Assembly: GCF_001423945.1 (NCBI RefSeq)
Contig: NZ_LMPU01000001.1
Coordinates: 677,970 to 741,969 of the forward strand
Length of the DNA: 64,000 nt
From: Pedobacter sp. Leaf194
GTDB lineage: Bacteria; Bacteroidota; Bacteroidia; Sphingobacteriales; Sphingobacteriaceae
Direction: 5' to 3'
In this document: positions 7,351 through 16,700 of the stretch, piece by piece
How positions within the stretch are numbered: position 1 is the first letter of the stretch
Layout of the letters: every line of letters starts with the position of its first letter
Translations under genes and position numbers: made by a program
The notes under the pieces: model-generated
The model's database searches: none
Seen by the model: the letters and a program-made list of their open reading frames with translations, nothing else
What the model was told of the DNA's origin: nothing

Positions 7351-9051
7351 GTGAAAAAAAATTTATTCTTCATTATCTTATTTTGCGCTGCGGTTTTTAC
7401 TGCAAACGCCCAAAAACAAGCTTATCTCGACATGTTAGTCAATCAACCAAAATGGGTTGATTCGGTCTTCAAGAAATTGAATCGGAGGGAAAAAATTGCG
7501 CAGATGTTTTTTGTTAGGGCGCACACAAATTTGGGTCAGAAATATATTGACTCGGTGGAGCTGGTGATAAAAAAAGAACAACTGGGCGGGGTGATTTTCT
7601 TTCAGGGCGGCCCGGTAAGGCAGGCAAGAGCAACAAACGCTTATCAAAAGGTAAGTCGTGTGCCCTTAATTATTGCAAATGATGGCGAATGGGGTTTGGG
7701 TATGCGTTTGGATAGCACAATAGCTTATCCTTACCAGATGACTTTGGGAGCCATCCAAAACAAAGATTTAATTTATAGAATGGGGCAGGAAGTTGCCAAA
7801 GATTTTAAACGCATGGGCATGCAAATGAATCTGGCGCCCGATGCTGATATTAATAACAATGCAAAGAATCCTGTTATCAACTACCGTTCGTTTGGAGAAA
7901 ACAAATATAATGTGGCCACGAAAACAGCCACTTATATGAAAGGAATGCAGGATGGAGGATTGTTAACGACATTAAAACACTTTCCCGGCCACGGCGATAC
8001 AGACGTAGATTCGCATTATGATTTACCACAACTTACCTTTAGTGCGGCCAGGCTGGATAGTTTAGAGATGTACCCTTTTAAAGAATTAATTAAACAAGGT
8101 GCTTCGGGAATTATGATCGCCCACATGAACATTCCGGCTTTGGATAACACGCCGAATTTACCTTCTACCTTATCTAAACCAATTGTTACCGGAATTTTGA
8201 AAGATAAACTTGGCTTTAAGGGTTTGGTAATTTCTGATGCGATGGATATGAAAGGCGTAGTTAAATTTTTTAAAAATGGCGAAGCAGATGTTTTGGGTAT
8301 TGTTGCCGGTAACGATATTTTAGAGCTATCAGAGAACAGCGACAGAGCGGTGAAACTGATTAGAAAAGCCATTAGGCAAGGAAGAATTAATATGGCAGAT
8401 GTTGATGTTAGTGTGCGTAAAATTCTTACTGCTAAATACTGGGCCGGCCTAAATCGAAAAGATACAGTTGTTACGCAGGGCATTGTTGCGGGCGTAAACA
8501 GGAACGCCAGCAATGCGTTAGTACAAGAATTGGCCAATGCTTCGGTTACTTTATTAAAGGGTAAGGAGTACATTAAAAACCTTGTTCCGATAAGAAGAAC
8601 CGCGATTATTAGCATCGGCGTGCCAACGGTAACTAAATTCCAAAAAGAAGTTTCGAAAGGATTTTACAACTCTGTTTATTATGTTTTAGACAAGGATGCC
8701 TCTGCTACGCAAATTTCCAATGTAGCACGAGAAATTGGTGCGTTTGATCAGGTCATTGTCGGCATACATGATAGCCGCTCGAGGCCGGGAAATAACATTC
8801 CACTTAATGCGGGCGTTAAAAATTTTGTTAAAGAACTTAGTGGTAAGAACGCTGTTTTTGCCTTGTTTGCAAATCCCTACAATCTTGCAGGTTTACCTGG
8901 ACTGGAAAACAGCAAAGGCTTAGTAATTGGATACCAGAAAGAAGATTATATGCAAATTTCAGCAGCTGCTGTAATTAATAACCGTTTGGTGCCAAGTGGT
9001 AAGTTGCCGGTTAGCATTTTACCAAATTTTAAATACGGTGAGGGACTGTAG
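7351..9051 (+). CDS. Exported beta-N-acetylhexosaminidase, glycoside hydrolase family 3
   Basis: This 566-residue protein starts at GTG and has a signal peptide ending in ANAQK. The GH3 signature KHFPGHGDTDVDSH (209-222) includes the Asp220-Ser-His222 loop that supplies the acid/base in NagZ-type enzymes, and the nucleophile region GLVISDAMDM places Asp296. A GH3 C-terminal domain follows (about 400-560). Such enzymes release N-acetylglucosamine from peptidoglycan or chitin fragments. Many Bacteroidota homologs carry an extra C-terminal beta-lactamase-like domain; this one ends after the GH3 C-domain. A separate serine hydrolase lies 2.8 kb downstream. Confidence 0.9.
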   Translation: MKKNLFFIILFCAAVFTANAQKQAYLDMLVNQPKWVDSVFKKLNRREKIAQMFFVRAHTNLGQKYIDSVELVIKKEQLGGVIFFQGGPVRQARATNAYQKVSRVPLIIANDGEWGLGMRLDSTIAYPYQMTLGAIQNKDLIYRMGQEVAKDFKRMGMQMNLAPDADINNNAKNPVINYRSFGENKYNVATKTATYMKGMQDGGLLTTLKHFPGHGDTDVDSHYDLPQLTFSAARLDSLEMYPFKELIKQGASGIMIAHMNIPALDNTPNLPSTLSKPIVTGILKDKLGFKGLVISDAMDMKGVVKFFKNGEADVLGIVAGNDILELSENSDRAVKLIRKAIRQGRINMADVDVSVRKILTAKYWAGLNRKDTVVTQGIVAGVNRNASNALVQELANASVTLLKGKEYIKNLVPIRRTAIISIGVPTVTKFQKEVSKGFYNSVYYVLDKDASATQISNVAREIGAFDQVIVGIHDSRSRPGNNIPLNAGVKNFVKELSGKNAVFALFANPYNLAGLPGLENSKGLVIGYQKEDYMQISAAAVINNRLVPSGKLPVSILPNFKYGEGL

Positions 9052-9130
9052 TTTCATTCTGTACCAAAACATCTGGCGATAAATCTGCACTTCAATTTAT
9101 CGTTAAATTAATGGATTTGCACAACCCATA

Positions 9131-9172
9131 AAGAATGCCGAATTTTGCCAGGAATTCGGCATTCTTGTTTTT
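9131..9172 (+). terminator. Intrinsic terminator after the GH3 gene
   Basis: A perfect 14-bp stem AAGAATGCCGAATT (9131-9144) / AATTCGGCATTCTT (9153-9166) with an 8-base loop ends in GTTTTT. It overlaps an in-frame ATG at 9135 that could be mistaken for the start of the next gene. Confidence 0.88.
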
Positions 9173-9194
9173 AAGCCTATTTGCATTTAATTAT

Positions 9195-9641
9195 ATGAAA
9201 CCAATTTACATCTTTGCCTTCCTGCTCATGTTATTTAAAATTTCTTTTGCACAGAAAGGTGAGGTAACGGTTATAAAGGATCCGCTGATTGATAGCTTGA
9301 TAGCGAAAAGAATGGAGGTTTACCGCTCTACGGGCGATGTGACCCTGAAGCCAAACAAGCCTGTGGTATCCGACTATGGATACCGGGTACAGGTTTTTTA
9401 CGGCTCAGACCGGCGGGAAATGTTTAACCAGCAAGCCCGGTTTAAAAGCAGCTACCCGAAAATAAACACCTACATTGTTTATAAGGAACCAAACTATTAC
9501 TTACGCGTAGGTGATTTTAGAACAAGACTCGAAGCCCAGCGCTTGATGAGCGAACTTAGGGCAACTTTCCCAACATTATTTATTTTCAGGGAGAAAATTA
9601 ACGCACCAATTTTAGAAACGACCACTGATGATCAAAGATAA
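9195..9641 (+). CDS. Exported SPOR-domain protein
   Basis: From the ATG at 9195 the product is 148 residues with a clean signal peptide (MKPIYIFAFLLMLFKISFAQ). The C-terminal region, GYRVQVFYGSDRREMFNQQ through YYLRVGDFRTRLEAQRLMSEL, is a SPOR fold, which binds denuded glycan strands of peptidoglycan and often targets proteins to the division site. An upstream in-frame ATG at 9135 lies inside the previous terminator stem and is rejected as start. It overlaps the following amidohydrolase gene by 14 bp, so translation may be coupled. Confidence 0.85.
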   Translation: MKPIYIFAFLLMLFKISFAQKGEVTVIKDPLIDSLIAKRMEVYRSTGDVTLKPNKPVVSDYGYRVQVFYGSDRREMFNQQARFKSSYPKINTYIVYKEPNYYLRVGDFRTRLEAQRLMSELRATFPTLFIFREKINAPILETTTDDQR

Positions 9642-10812
9642 AATTAAAGATTTAGCCGGGCATATTTTTAACGATGTTGTAGGCTATCGTCGCCATATAC
9701 ACGCTAACCCGGAGTTATCCTTTAAAGAATTCGAAACCTCCTTATTCATTAAAGAAAAGCTTAGCAAATGGGGAATTGAGTTTACCGATTGTGCCAATAC
9801 GGGTGTTGTCGGGCTGATTAAAGGTAATCTTCCTTCCGAAAATGTGATTGCCTTAAGGGGCGATATGGATGCTTTGCCTATTCATGAAGCAAATGATAAG
9901 CCCTATATTTCAAAAAACCATGGCGTAATGCATGCATGTGGTCATGATGTGCATACGTCATCTTTACTAGGCACGGCATTTATTTTAAATCAGTTAAAAG
10001 ATGATTTTGGTGGCACAATAAAATTAATTTTTCAACCTGCAGAAGAATTGCTTCCTGGCGGTGCCAGCATTATGATTAAAGAAGGCGTGCTCGAAAACCC
10101 AAAACCTCAGGCTATTGTTGGTCAGCATGTTATGCCTTTAATAGAAGCTGGTAAGGTAGGATTTCGCTCGGGTATTTACATGGCATCAACCGACGAACTT
10201 TATGTAACAGTAACAGGCAAGGGCGGTCACGGTGCTCAGCCACATCAAAATATAGATCCGGTTCTAATTGCATCTCATATCATCATTGCCTTACAACAAA
10301 TTGTTAGTCGAAATGCCGATCCTCGTCTGCCATCCGTACTATCATTTGGCAAAGTGATTGCAAATGGAGCAACAAACATCATTCCTAACGAAGTTAAAAT
10401 TGAAGGCACATTTAGAACTTTGGATGAAGACTGGAGAAATGAGGCACATAAAAGAATGAAGAAAATGGCCGAAGGAATAGCAGAAAGTATGGGCGGTAGC
10501 TGCAATTTCGACATCCACAGAGGCTATCCTTTTTTAATTAACGAAGAAAAGTTAACGGCCAATGCAAGGGCTTTCGCCGAAGATTTTTTAGGAAAGGAAA
10601 ACGTAGTCGATTTAGACATCTGGATGGCCGCAGAAGACTTTTCATTCTATTCTCAGGTTACTGATGCTTGTTTTTATCGTTTGGGAACCGGCAATGCCGA
10701 AAAGGATACCTGTTATTCTGTACATACGCCAAGATTCGATATTGACGAAGATGCCTTGAAACTGTCCACAGGCTTGATGGCATACATTGCCGTTAAGCAG
10801 CTGGGTAATTAA
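9628..10812 (+). CDS. M20 family amidohydrolase (cytoplasmic)
   Basis: This 394-residue protein has no signal peptide. It carries the M20D signatures RRHIHANPELSF, ALRGDMDALPI and HACGHDVHTS, with metal ligands Cys104 and His106, then QPAEE and the dimerisation domain GHGAQPHQNIDP. Relatives hydrolyse N-acyl amino acids, hippurate or IAA-amino acid conjugates using a binuclear metal centre. The exact substrate is not predictable. It overlaps the SPOR gene by 14 bp. A paralog with a signal peptide lies at 26695-27999. Confidence 0.92.
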   Translation: MIKDKIKDLAGHIFNDVVGYRRHIHANPELSFKEFETSLFIKEKLSKWGIEFTDCANTGVVGLIKGNLPSENVIALRGDMDALPIHEANDKPYISKNHGVMHACGHDVHTSSLLGTAFILNQLKDDFGGTIKLIFQPAEELLPGGASIMIKEGVLENPKPQAIVGQHVMPLIEAGKVGFRSGIYMASTDELYVTVTGKGGHGAQPHQNIDPVLIASHIIIALQQIVSRNADPRLPSVLSFGKVIANGATNIIPNEVKIEGTFRTLDEDWRNEAHKRMKKMAEGIAESMGGSCNFDIHRGYPFLINEEKLTANARAFAEDFLGKENVVDLDIWMAAEDFSFYSQVTDACFYRLGTGNAEKDTCYSVHTPRFDIDEDALKLSTGLMAYIAVKQLGN

Positions 10813-10902
10813 CATTCAGATCACCTGAATTAAATGATGCAATGTCCGTTGCTCATTTACTCATCTGGCAAAAGGGCATCATTTTTGAATATAAAGCATT
10901 AC

Positions 10903-11844
10903 ATGAAAAAAATACTTCTTTTAGCAATACTTTCACTATTTTTCTTCGAAGGCTATAGCCAGATTATCGACCGTTTCAATCCCGACACGGTTAAAACAAT
11001 TACCCTGGATTCTTCGGTAAATATTAAAGCAGAAAGATTAAACGTAGAAACATTTATTAAAGCAGTGATGAATGATACTTCGTTTTACCAATCGTTCCGC
11101 GATATGAAACGTTACAGTTTTATTGCCGAAAACCGCATTTACAGTTACGATAAGAAAAATAAAGTAGATGGTAAAATTTACCGGAAAATAAGACACAATA
11201 ACAGCGGACCATACAAAATGGAATACCTCGTTAAAGAAGATGAGGGAAATATGTACAAAAAGAATGGCAAATATCAACTGTATACTGTAGAAATGTTCGA
11301 TTACATTTTTATGAATGCTTACAATACTGATTTTATGCCAAACGCACCTGCCGGAGACGGTAAAGGCGGTACAAATGAAAGCTATAAAACGAAATTAAAA
11401 ACGCTCATTTTTAACCCCGGAAGGCCTGTTAAGGTTCCTTTTATTGGCAGTAAAACTGAAATATTTTCGGCAAATATGCGCCAGTATTATGATTATGCTT
11501 TTAGCAGCGGAACCTACCTCGATTCAATTCCAGTTTATCGATTTAAGGTTTCCGTTAAGCCTGATTTAAGTAGTTGGACCAAAGACGGGCTGATGATAAA
11601 AGACCTTGTAACCATTTTTGATAAGCGGAATTTCAATATTTTAGGTCGTTATGTTGATATGAAATACAGCAACATGCTTTTCGATTTTGATGTTCAGATG
11701 AATATTGAAATGGGCTATTTCGGCGACGATAAATTACCTACAAAAATTACCTATCAGGGTAACTGGGATTACCCTTTTAAAAAAGAGGAACGGGCAAGTT
11801 TTTTAATTCTCCACAAAGATTACAAGCTGGAAAAGGGTAAGTAA
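10903..11844 (+). CDS. Exported protein of unknown function
   Basis: The preferred start at 10903 gives 313 residues with a strong signal peptide (MKKILLLAILSLFFFEGYSQ). Earlier in-frame ATGs at 10834 would add 23 residues before the signal and are rejected. The mature part is beta-rich with many Tyr, Lys and Asp residues, and has a GDGKGG loop; no catalytic motif is recognised. It may belong to Bacteroidota-specific periplasmic or outer-membrane proteins of the DUF family type. It has no obvious operon partner. Confidence 0.7.
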   Translation: MKKILLLAILSLFFFEGYSQIIDRFNPDTVKTITLDSSVNIKAERLNVETFIKAVMNDTSFYQSFRDMKRYSFIAENRIYSYDKKNKVDGKIYRKIRHNNSGPYKMEYLVKEDEGNMYKKNGKYQLYTVEMFDYIFMNAYNTDFMPNAPAGDGKGGTNESYKTKLKTLIFNPGRPVKVPFIGSKTEIFSANMRQYYDYAFSSGTYLDSIPVYRFKVSVKPDLSSWTKDGLMIKDLVTIFDKRNFNILGRYVDMKYSNMLFDFDVQMNIEMGYFGDDKLPTKITYQGNWDYPFKKEERASFLILHKDYKLEKGK

Positions 11845-11900
11845 CTGCATCTATCGGATCAAAAGATTTAGTATCTTTAGCCTTTAAAATAACCGATATA

Positions 11901-13466
11901 ATGCAACCAATTTTTTCAGCTAAATTCAAACTACTTTTCCTCTCCTTATTCTTTTCTGCGTTTGCTTTACAGGCTCAGGTTTTAACGTCGAAGCAAATTG
12001 ACAGCGTTGTAGAAAAAACCTTAAGCACCTTTAATGTGCCCGGAATTGCGGTTTCGGTTATAAAGGATGGTAAGGTTGTGCACCTCAAAGGATATGGCGT
12101 CCGTTCGATAAAAACGAATAAAAAGGTTGATGAAAACACGCTTTTCGGCGTTGCCTCAAACACCAAAGCATTTACTGCAGCTGCGCTAGGCATGCTTGTG
12201 GATGAGAAGAAAATTACCTGGGATACCAAAGTAACTGATGTTATCCCGGAGTTTAAAATGTACGATGCCTATGTAACCTCAGAATTTACAATTCGGGATT
12301 TGTTAACCCACCGCAGTGGTTTGGGTTTGGGTGCCGGCGACTTAATGATTTGGCCGGATTCATCAACAGTTGATAAGAAACAACTGATTCATAACCTTCG
12401 GTTTTTAAAGCCAGTTTCTTCGTTCCGTACAAAATACGATTACGACAACCTGATGTATATTGTGGCTGGTGATGTAGTTGCAAGGGTTTCTGGTGAAAAA
12501 TATGAAGATTTTATTGAGACGAGATTTTTCAAGCCACTCGGAATGACTAAAACTGCTGCTTCCTGGTACCGCTTGAAAGATAAATCGAACGTTATCGATG
12601 GGCATGCACCATACCAGGGGAAATTGCTTCCGGTTGGGTTAAGCTTTGGAGAAGTTGCAAATGCTGCAGGCGGAATTTATTCGAGCGTTACGGATATGAG
12701 TAAGTGGGTAACTGCCATGATCAACGGCGGGAAATACGGCGAAAATTTGAGTAGTAAGTTGTTCAGTCCGGCAGTTCATAAAGAGTTGTGGACGCCCCAA
12801 ACCATTATAGCGGGCGGCAACCCTGCAAGTTTTAGCAGTTACGGTTTAGGTTGGTTTTTAAGCAATGTTAACGGAAATTTCCAGGCTACACATACCGGAG
12901 GTTTATCAGGCATAGTTACGCAGGTTACCATTTTACCTGATTTAAAGCTTGGCATTATCGTTTTAACCAATCAGCAATCTGGTGCTGCTTTTAACGCCAT
13001 TACCAATTCTATAAAAGATGGTTATTTGGGCATTAAGGGCCAGAACCGGATTAAAGCCTATAACGATAACAGGTTAAGAAACGAAAGCCAGGCCGATGAA
13101 TTGGTAAAAAAGGTGTGGACAGACATTGATGCACAACAAAAAAACAGCGCCGTAACACCTAACCTTAAAAATTATCTTGGTACTTTTAACGATGCCTGGT
13201 TCGGCGAAGTAAACATTAGCGAAGCAAATGGAAAAATGCATTTCGAGGCTAAAAATGCCCCGAAGTTGCGTGGCGACATGACTTTTTATAAAGGGAACAC
13301 TTTTATTGTAAAATGGTACGACAGAAGCTTAGATGCAGATGCTTTCGTGAGTTTTACATTAGATAATACCGCAACCGCGAATGGATTTAAAATGTCGGCA
13401 ATCTCACCTTTAACAGATTTTAGTTTCGACTTTCAGGATTTAGACTTTAAGAAAACGATAAAATAA
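11901..13466 (+). CDS. Exported serine hydrolase (class C beta-lactamase/AmpH-like) with DUF3471-like C-terminus
   Basis: This 521-residue protein has a signal peptide ending in ALQAQ. The beta-lactamase fold signatures are present: SNTK with nucleophile Ser86 and Lys89, YDYDN in the YxN position, and HTGGLSG in the KTG-equivalent position. The last 110 residues (YLGTFNDAWFGEVNIS onward) match the DUF3471-type C-terminal beta-barrel. Family members are peptidases or esterases acting on D-amino-acid peptides; resistance activity should not be assumed. It sits 4 bp upstream of the SGNH hydrolase gene, so the two are likely cotranscribed. Confidence 0.9.
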   Translation: MQPIFSAKFKLLFLSLFFSAFALQAQVLTSKQIDSVVEKTLSTFNVPGIAVSVIKDGKVVHLKGYGVRSIKTNKKVDENTLFGVASNTKAFTAAALGMLVDEKKITWDTKVTDVIPEFKMYDAYVTSEFTIRDLLTHRSGLGLGAGDLMIWPDSSTVDKKQLIHNLRFLKPVSSFRTKYDYDNLMYIVAGDVVARVSGEKYEDFIETRFFKPLGMTKTAASWYRLKDKSNVIDGHAPYQGKLLPVGLSFGEVANAAGGIYSSVTDMSKWVTAMINGGKYGENLSSKLFSPAVHKELWTPQTIIAGGNPASFSSYGLGWFLSNVNGNFQATHTGGLSGIVTQVTILPDLKLGIIVLTNQQSGAAFNAITNSIKDGYLGIKGQNRIKAYNDNRLRNESQADELVKKVWTDIDAQQKNSAVTPNLKNYLGTFNDAWFGEVNISEANGKMHFEAKNAPKLRGDMTFYKGNTFIVKWYDRSLDADAFVSFTLDNTATANGFKMSAISPLTDFSFDFQDLDFKKTIK

Positions 13467-13470
13467 TACC

Positions 13471-14130
13471 ATGAAAACTACATTAAAAATCACCCTGCTT
13501 TTTTCAGTTTGTATTCTATTTTTAACTTCAATGACATTTAAACCGAAACGAATTATCTTTTTTGGCGATTCGATTACACAACAAGGAGTATCAGCCAACG
13601 GTTACGTCACGTTGATAAAAAAAGCGTTAGATTCTACCAAATACACCGTAATGGGCGCAGGAATTGGCGGTAACAAAGTATATGATTTATACCTGCGTTT
13701 AGAAGATGATGTTTTAAATAAGAAACCCGACTTAGTAGTTATTTACGTTGGCATCAACGATGTTTGGCATAAACAATCTTCTCATACGGGAACAGATTAC
13801 GACAAATATTTAAAGTTTTATCAGGCATTAATTAATAAAATTCAGGGTGTTGGGAGCAAGGTTGTGTTGGTAACCCCGTCGGTAGTTGGCGAGAAAAAAG
13901 ACGGAACTAATGAACTTGATGCCGATTTAAATAAGTATGCCGAAGGAATTAGAAAGTTGGCGGCTAAAAACAACTTGCCTGTTTGCGATTTACGGAAAAT
14001 CTTCGCTGATTACGAAGCGAAAAACAATCCTGAAGACAAAGAAAAAGGGATTTTGACTGTAGACCGCGTTCACCTGAACGTAACCGGGAACAAGCTTGTT
14101 GCCGATCAATTATTGCCACTGGTGAGATAA
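13471..14130 (+). CDS. SGNH/GDSL-type esterase, exported or membrane-anchored
   Basis: This 219-residue protein has an N-terminal hydrophobic segment. Block I FFGDSITQQG gives nucleophile Ser34, block III GINDVW gives Asn96, and block V DRVHLN gives Asp198 and His201, a complete SGNH catalytic set. Such enzymes deacylate lipids or remove acetyl groups from carbohydrates. The gene starts 4 bp after the serine hydrolase stop. The substrate is unknown. Confidence 0.9.
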   Translation: MKTTLKITLLFSVCILFLTSMTFKPKRIIFFGDSITQQGVSANGYVTLIKKALDSTKYTVMGAGIGGNKVYDLYLRLEDDVLNKKPDLVVIYVGINDVWHKQSSHTGTDYDKYLKFYQALINKIQGVGSKVVLVTPSVVGEKKDGTNELDADLNKYAEGIRKLAAKNNLPVCDLRKIFADYEAKNNPEDKEKGILTVDRVHLNVTGNKLVADQLLPLVR

Positions 14131-14260
14131 ACTGTTACAGGTTGCATGTTTTGGGCTGCAGGTTTCAAAATTTAAGAGCACAATAAAATAAAGTTAAAAA
14201 GATGAAGGTTATAAGTTTTGGGTGATAAACCTTTAAGCGATAACTTACAGTGCAATCAAA

Positions 14261-16231
14261 ATGATAAACCGCGAAACGATAGATAAGATAATGGATACCG
14301 CCCGCATTGAGGAGGTAGTAGGGGATTTTGTGCAATTAAAAAAACGCGGAACAAGTTTAATCGGAAATTGCCCCTTTCATGGCGAAAAAACACCTTCATT
14401 TCACGTTTCTGTAACCAAAGGAATCTATAAATGCTTTGGATGTGGTAAAGGCGGCGATTCGGTTCGTTTTATAATGGACCATGAAAAGTATAATTACCCT
14501 GAAGCGTTAAAATTTTTAGCAAACAAATACAACATTGAGGTTGAGGAAACCGAGCTGACGCCACAGGATACCGAAGCTCAAAATGCAAAGGAAAGTTTAT
14601 ACATCGTTTCTCAGTTTGCAGCTGCTTTTTTCGTTAAACAACTCTGGGAAACTGATGAAGGCCGCGGAATTGGTTTGAGTTATTTTAAAGAGCGTGGTTT
14701 TAGAGAGGATATCTTAAAGAAATTCGAGGTGGGTTACTCGCCCGATGTTTGGGATGCCATGACTCAAAGCGCTATAAACGCTGGTCATAAACTCGAGTTT
14801 CTGGAGCAAACAGGCTTGTCGATTAAAAATGACAATGGCAAAATCTACGACCGTTTCCGCGGCCGTGTAATGTTTCCAATTCATAATTTTACTGGTAGAA
14901 TTATCGGCTTTGGCGGCCGTACTTTAAAAACCGATAAAAATGTTCCTAAATATGTAAACTCGCCGGAGAGTGAAATTTACCATAAATCCAATGTGCTTTA
15001 TGGTTTGTTTCATGCCAAAAAAGCAATTAGAGATTTAGATAACTGCTATCTTGCCGAAGGCTACGCCGATGTTCTTTCCGTTCATCAGGCCGGTATAGAG
15101 AATGTTGTCGCATCATCCGGTACTTCGTTAACCGTAGAACAAATAAAACTTATCGGGCGATTCACCCAAAATGTAACCATTCTTTTTGATGGCGATGCAG
15201 CAGGTATCAAGGCCTCTTTACGTGGTTTGGATATGATTCTGGAGGAAGGCTTAAATGTTAAAATAGTTTCTTTCCCGGATGGGCACGACCCAGATTCGTA
15301 CATGCATCACGTTGGCGCCGGTGCTTTCAAAACGTATTTAGAAAACAACAGAAAAGATTTTATCCTCTACAAAGCCAACGTATTATTAAAAGATGCTGGT
15401 GATGACCCCATAAAGCGTGCCGGAATCATTCGTGACATTGTCGAAAGTATTGCGAAAATTCCAGATCCGATAAAGGCTTCTGTCTTCATTAGAGAGAGCA
15501 GTAGTTTGTTAGAAATTGAAGAGCGGATTCTACTTTCCGAACTGAATAAAATGCGCTCGGCCAAGAGTAAAAAATCGTTCGAAAGCAATCAAAGAACTGC
15601 TAACTTAAATCAAAATCCTTATTCTTCCGGGCCACCGGAACCACTTGGTCCACCGGCTGATTTATGGGACGATAACGCCGGTTCGACAATACAACAAGCG
15701 GAAAACGATGAGCACCAGGAAAAGGAAATTATTCGCCTGCTATTGGCCTACGGACATGAGTTTGTAAACTGGGATAACATCGACGACATGGTTATTGGCT
15801 CCTTTGTGATGCAGAATTTAGCCGATGTTGAATTCGAAAACCCACTTTGTAAAAGAATCGTTGATTACTATAAATCAGAAATTGACAATGGTAGATTGCC
15901 AACGGCAAATCACTTTATTAAGCACCAGGACCGGGATATTGCGGATTTAGCAATTACACTGTCTACCTCGGAGTATGCTTTGAGCGAAAACTGGCTTAAC
16001 AAGCATCAAATTTACGTTAAAGACGAAACGATGCATTTGAAAGCAACCATTCTTGGCGGAATTTTTCACCTTAAAAAACGCAAGGTTGATAGAATCCTCA
16101 CAAATCTTCTGAAAGAAATAAAAGATGAAAAGGATAGCGATAATCAAATGATTTTGATGCAACGTTATGGTGTGATAAAAGGGGTTGAAAGAGAAATATC
16201 AAAATTCCTGGGCTCTGTAATTGTGAAATAG
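14261..16231 (+). CDS. dnaG: DNA primase
   Basis: This 656-residue protein has the DnaG layout. The N-terminal zinc-binding domain has Cys37, His40, Cys58 and Cys61 in CPFH and CFGC. The RNA polymerase/Toprim core shows the RVMFPIHN motif, then LAEGYADVLS (catalytic Glu) and LFDGDAAG (metal-binding Asp). The C-terminal helicase-binding domain follows a Pro/Asn-rich linker at about 445-475. It synthesises RNA primers at the replication fork with DnaB helicase. Length is normal. Confidence 0.97.
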   Translation: MINRETIDKIMDTARIEEVVGDFVQLKKRGTSLIGNCPFHGEKTPSFHVSVTKGIYKCFGCGKGGDSVRFIMDHEKYNYPEALKFLANKYNIEVEETELTPQDTEAQNAKESLYIVSQFAAAFFVKQLWETDEGRGIGLSYFKERGFREDILKKFEVGYSPDVWDAMTQSAINAGHKLEFLEQTGLSIKNDNGKIYDRFRGRVMFPIHNFTGRIIGFGGRTLKTDKNVPKYVNSPESEIYHKSNVLYGLFHAKKAIRDLDNCYLAEGYADVLSVHQAGIENVVASSGTSLTVEQIKLIGRFTQNVTILFDGDAAGIKASLRGLDMILEEGLNVKIVSFPDGHDPDSYMHHVGAGAFKTYLENNRKDFILYKANVLLKDAGDDPIKRAGIIRDIVESIAKIPDPIKASVFIRESSSLLEIEERILLSELNKMRSAKSKKSFESNQRTANLNQNPYSSGPPEPLGPPADLWDDNAGSTIQQAENDEHQEKEIIRLLLAYGHEFVNWDNIDDMVIGSFVMQNLADVEFENPLCKRIVDYYKSEIDNGRLPTANHFIKHQDRDIADLAITLSTSEYALSENWLNKHQIYVKDETMHLKATILGGIFHLKKRKVDRILTNLLKEIKDEKDSDNQMILMQRYGVIKGVEREISKFLGSVIVK

Positions 16232-16334
16232 ATATAGACTTGCTAAAAGTTTGTTATGTTCAACCTTAACAGTTGTGTTCCGAGGTCTTCAAATTTGAAG
16301 GCTGTAATAAAAAACCAATTAAAAAAATCCATCA

Positions 16335-16700
16335 ATGGCGCTCCATAATGATTTAGGTGTTAAAGGTGAGGGAATTGCCAAAATTTATCTTGAAGAAAAT
16401 GGTTACGAGATTCTCGATGAAAACTGGGTTTATGGTAAGGCTGAAGTCGATTTAATTGCCTACAGGGATGGGATAATGGTATTTGTAGAAGTTAAAACCC
16501 GTACATCCACAGCCTTTGGCATGCCCGAAGAATTTGTTCAAAAGGCAAAACAAAAACAGATGGAACTGGCTTCGCTTCAGTATATTGAGATCATGAACCA
16601 TCAGAACGACATCCGCTTTGATATCATTGCTATAGTATTTAAAAAAGATAACACTTACAAATTAAAACACATAGAAGATGCTTTTTGGCCTGAAGATTAA
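16335..16700 (+). CDS. YraN family (UPF0102) endonuclease-like protein
   Basis: This 121-residue protein shows the YraN signature: GEGIAKIYLEENGYEILDENW, then GKAEVDLIAYRDGIMVFVEVKTR. The E-D-ExK spacing is that of the restriction-endonuclease-like fold, so catalytic residues appear intact. Family function is still unclear; a role in DNA metabolism is often suggested. It overlaps the next gene by 23 bp in another frame. Confidence 0.93.
   Translation: MALHNDLGVKGEGIAKIYLEENGYEILDENWVYGKAEVDLIAYRDGIMVFVEVKTRTSTAFGMPEEFVQKAKQKQMELASLQYIEIMNHQNDIRFDIIAIVFKKDNTYKLKHIEDAFWPED

Noticed and set aside
8016..8615. Open frame of 199 codons on the minus strand
   Set aside because: It is antisense to the GH3 catalytic domain, which has clear motifs.
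10813..10835. Hairpin ATTCAG-ATCAC-CTGAAT after the cytoplasmic M20 gene
   Set aside because: The stem is short and has no T-run, so it is not called a terminator.
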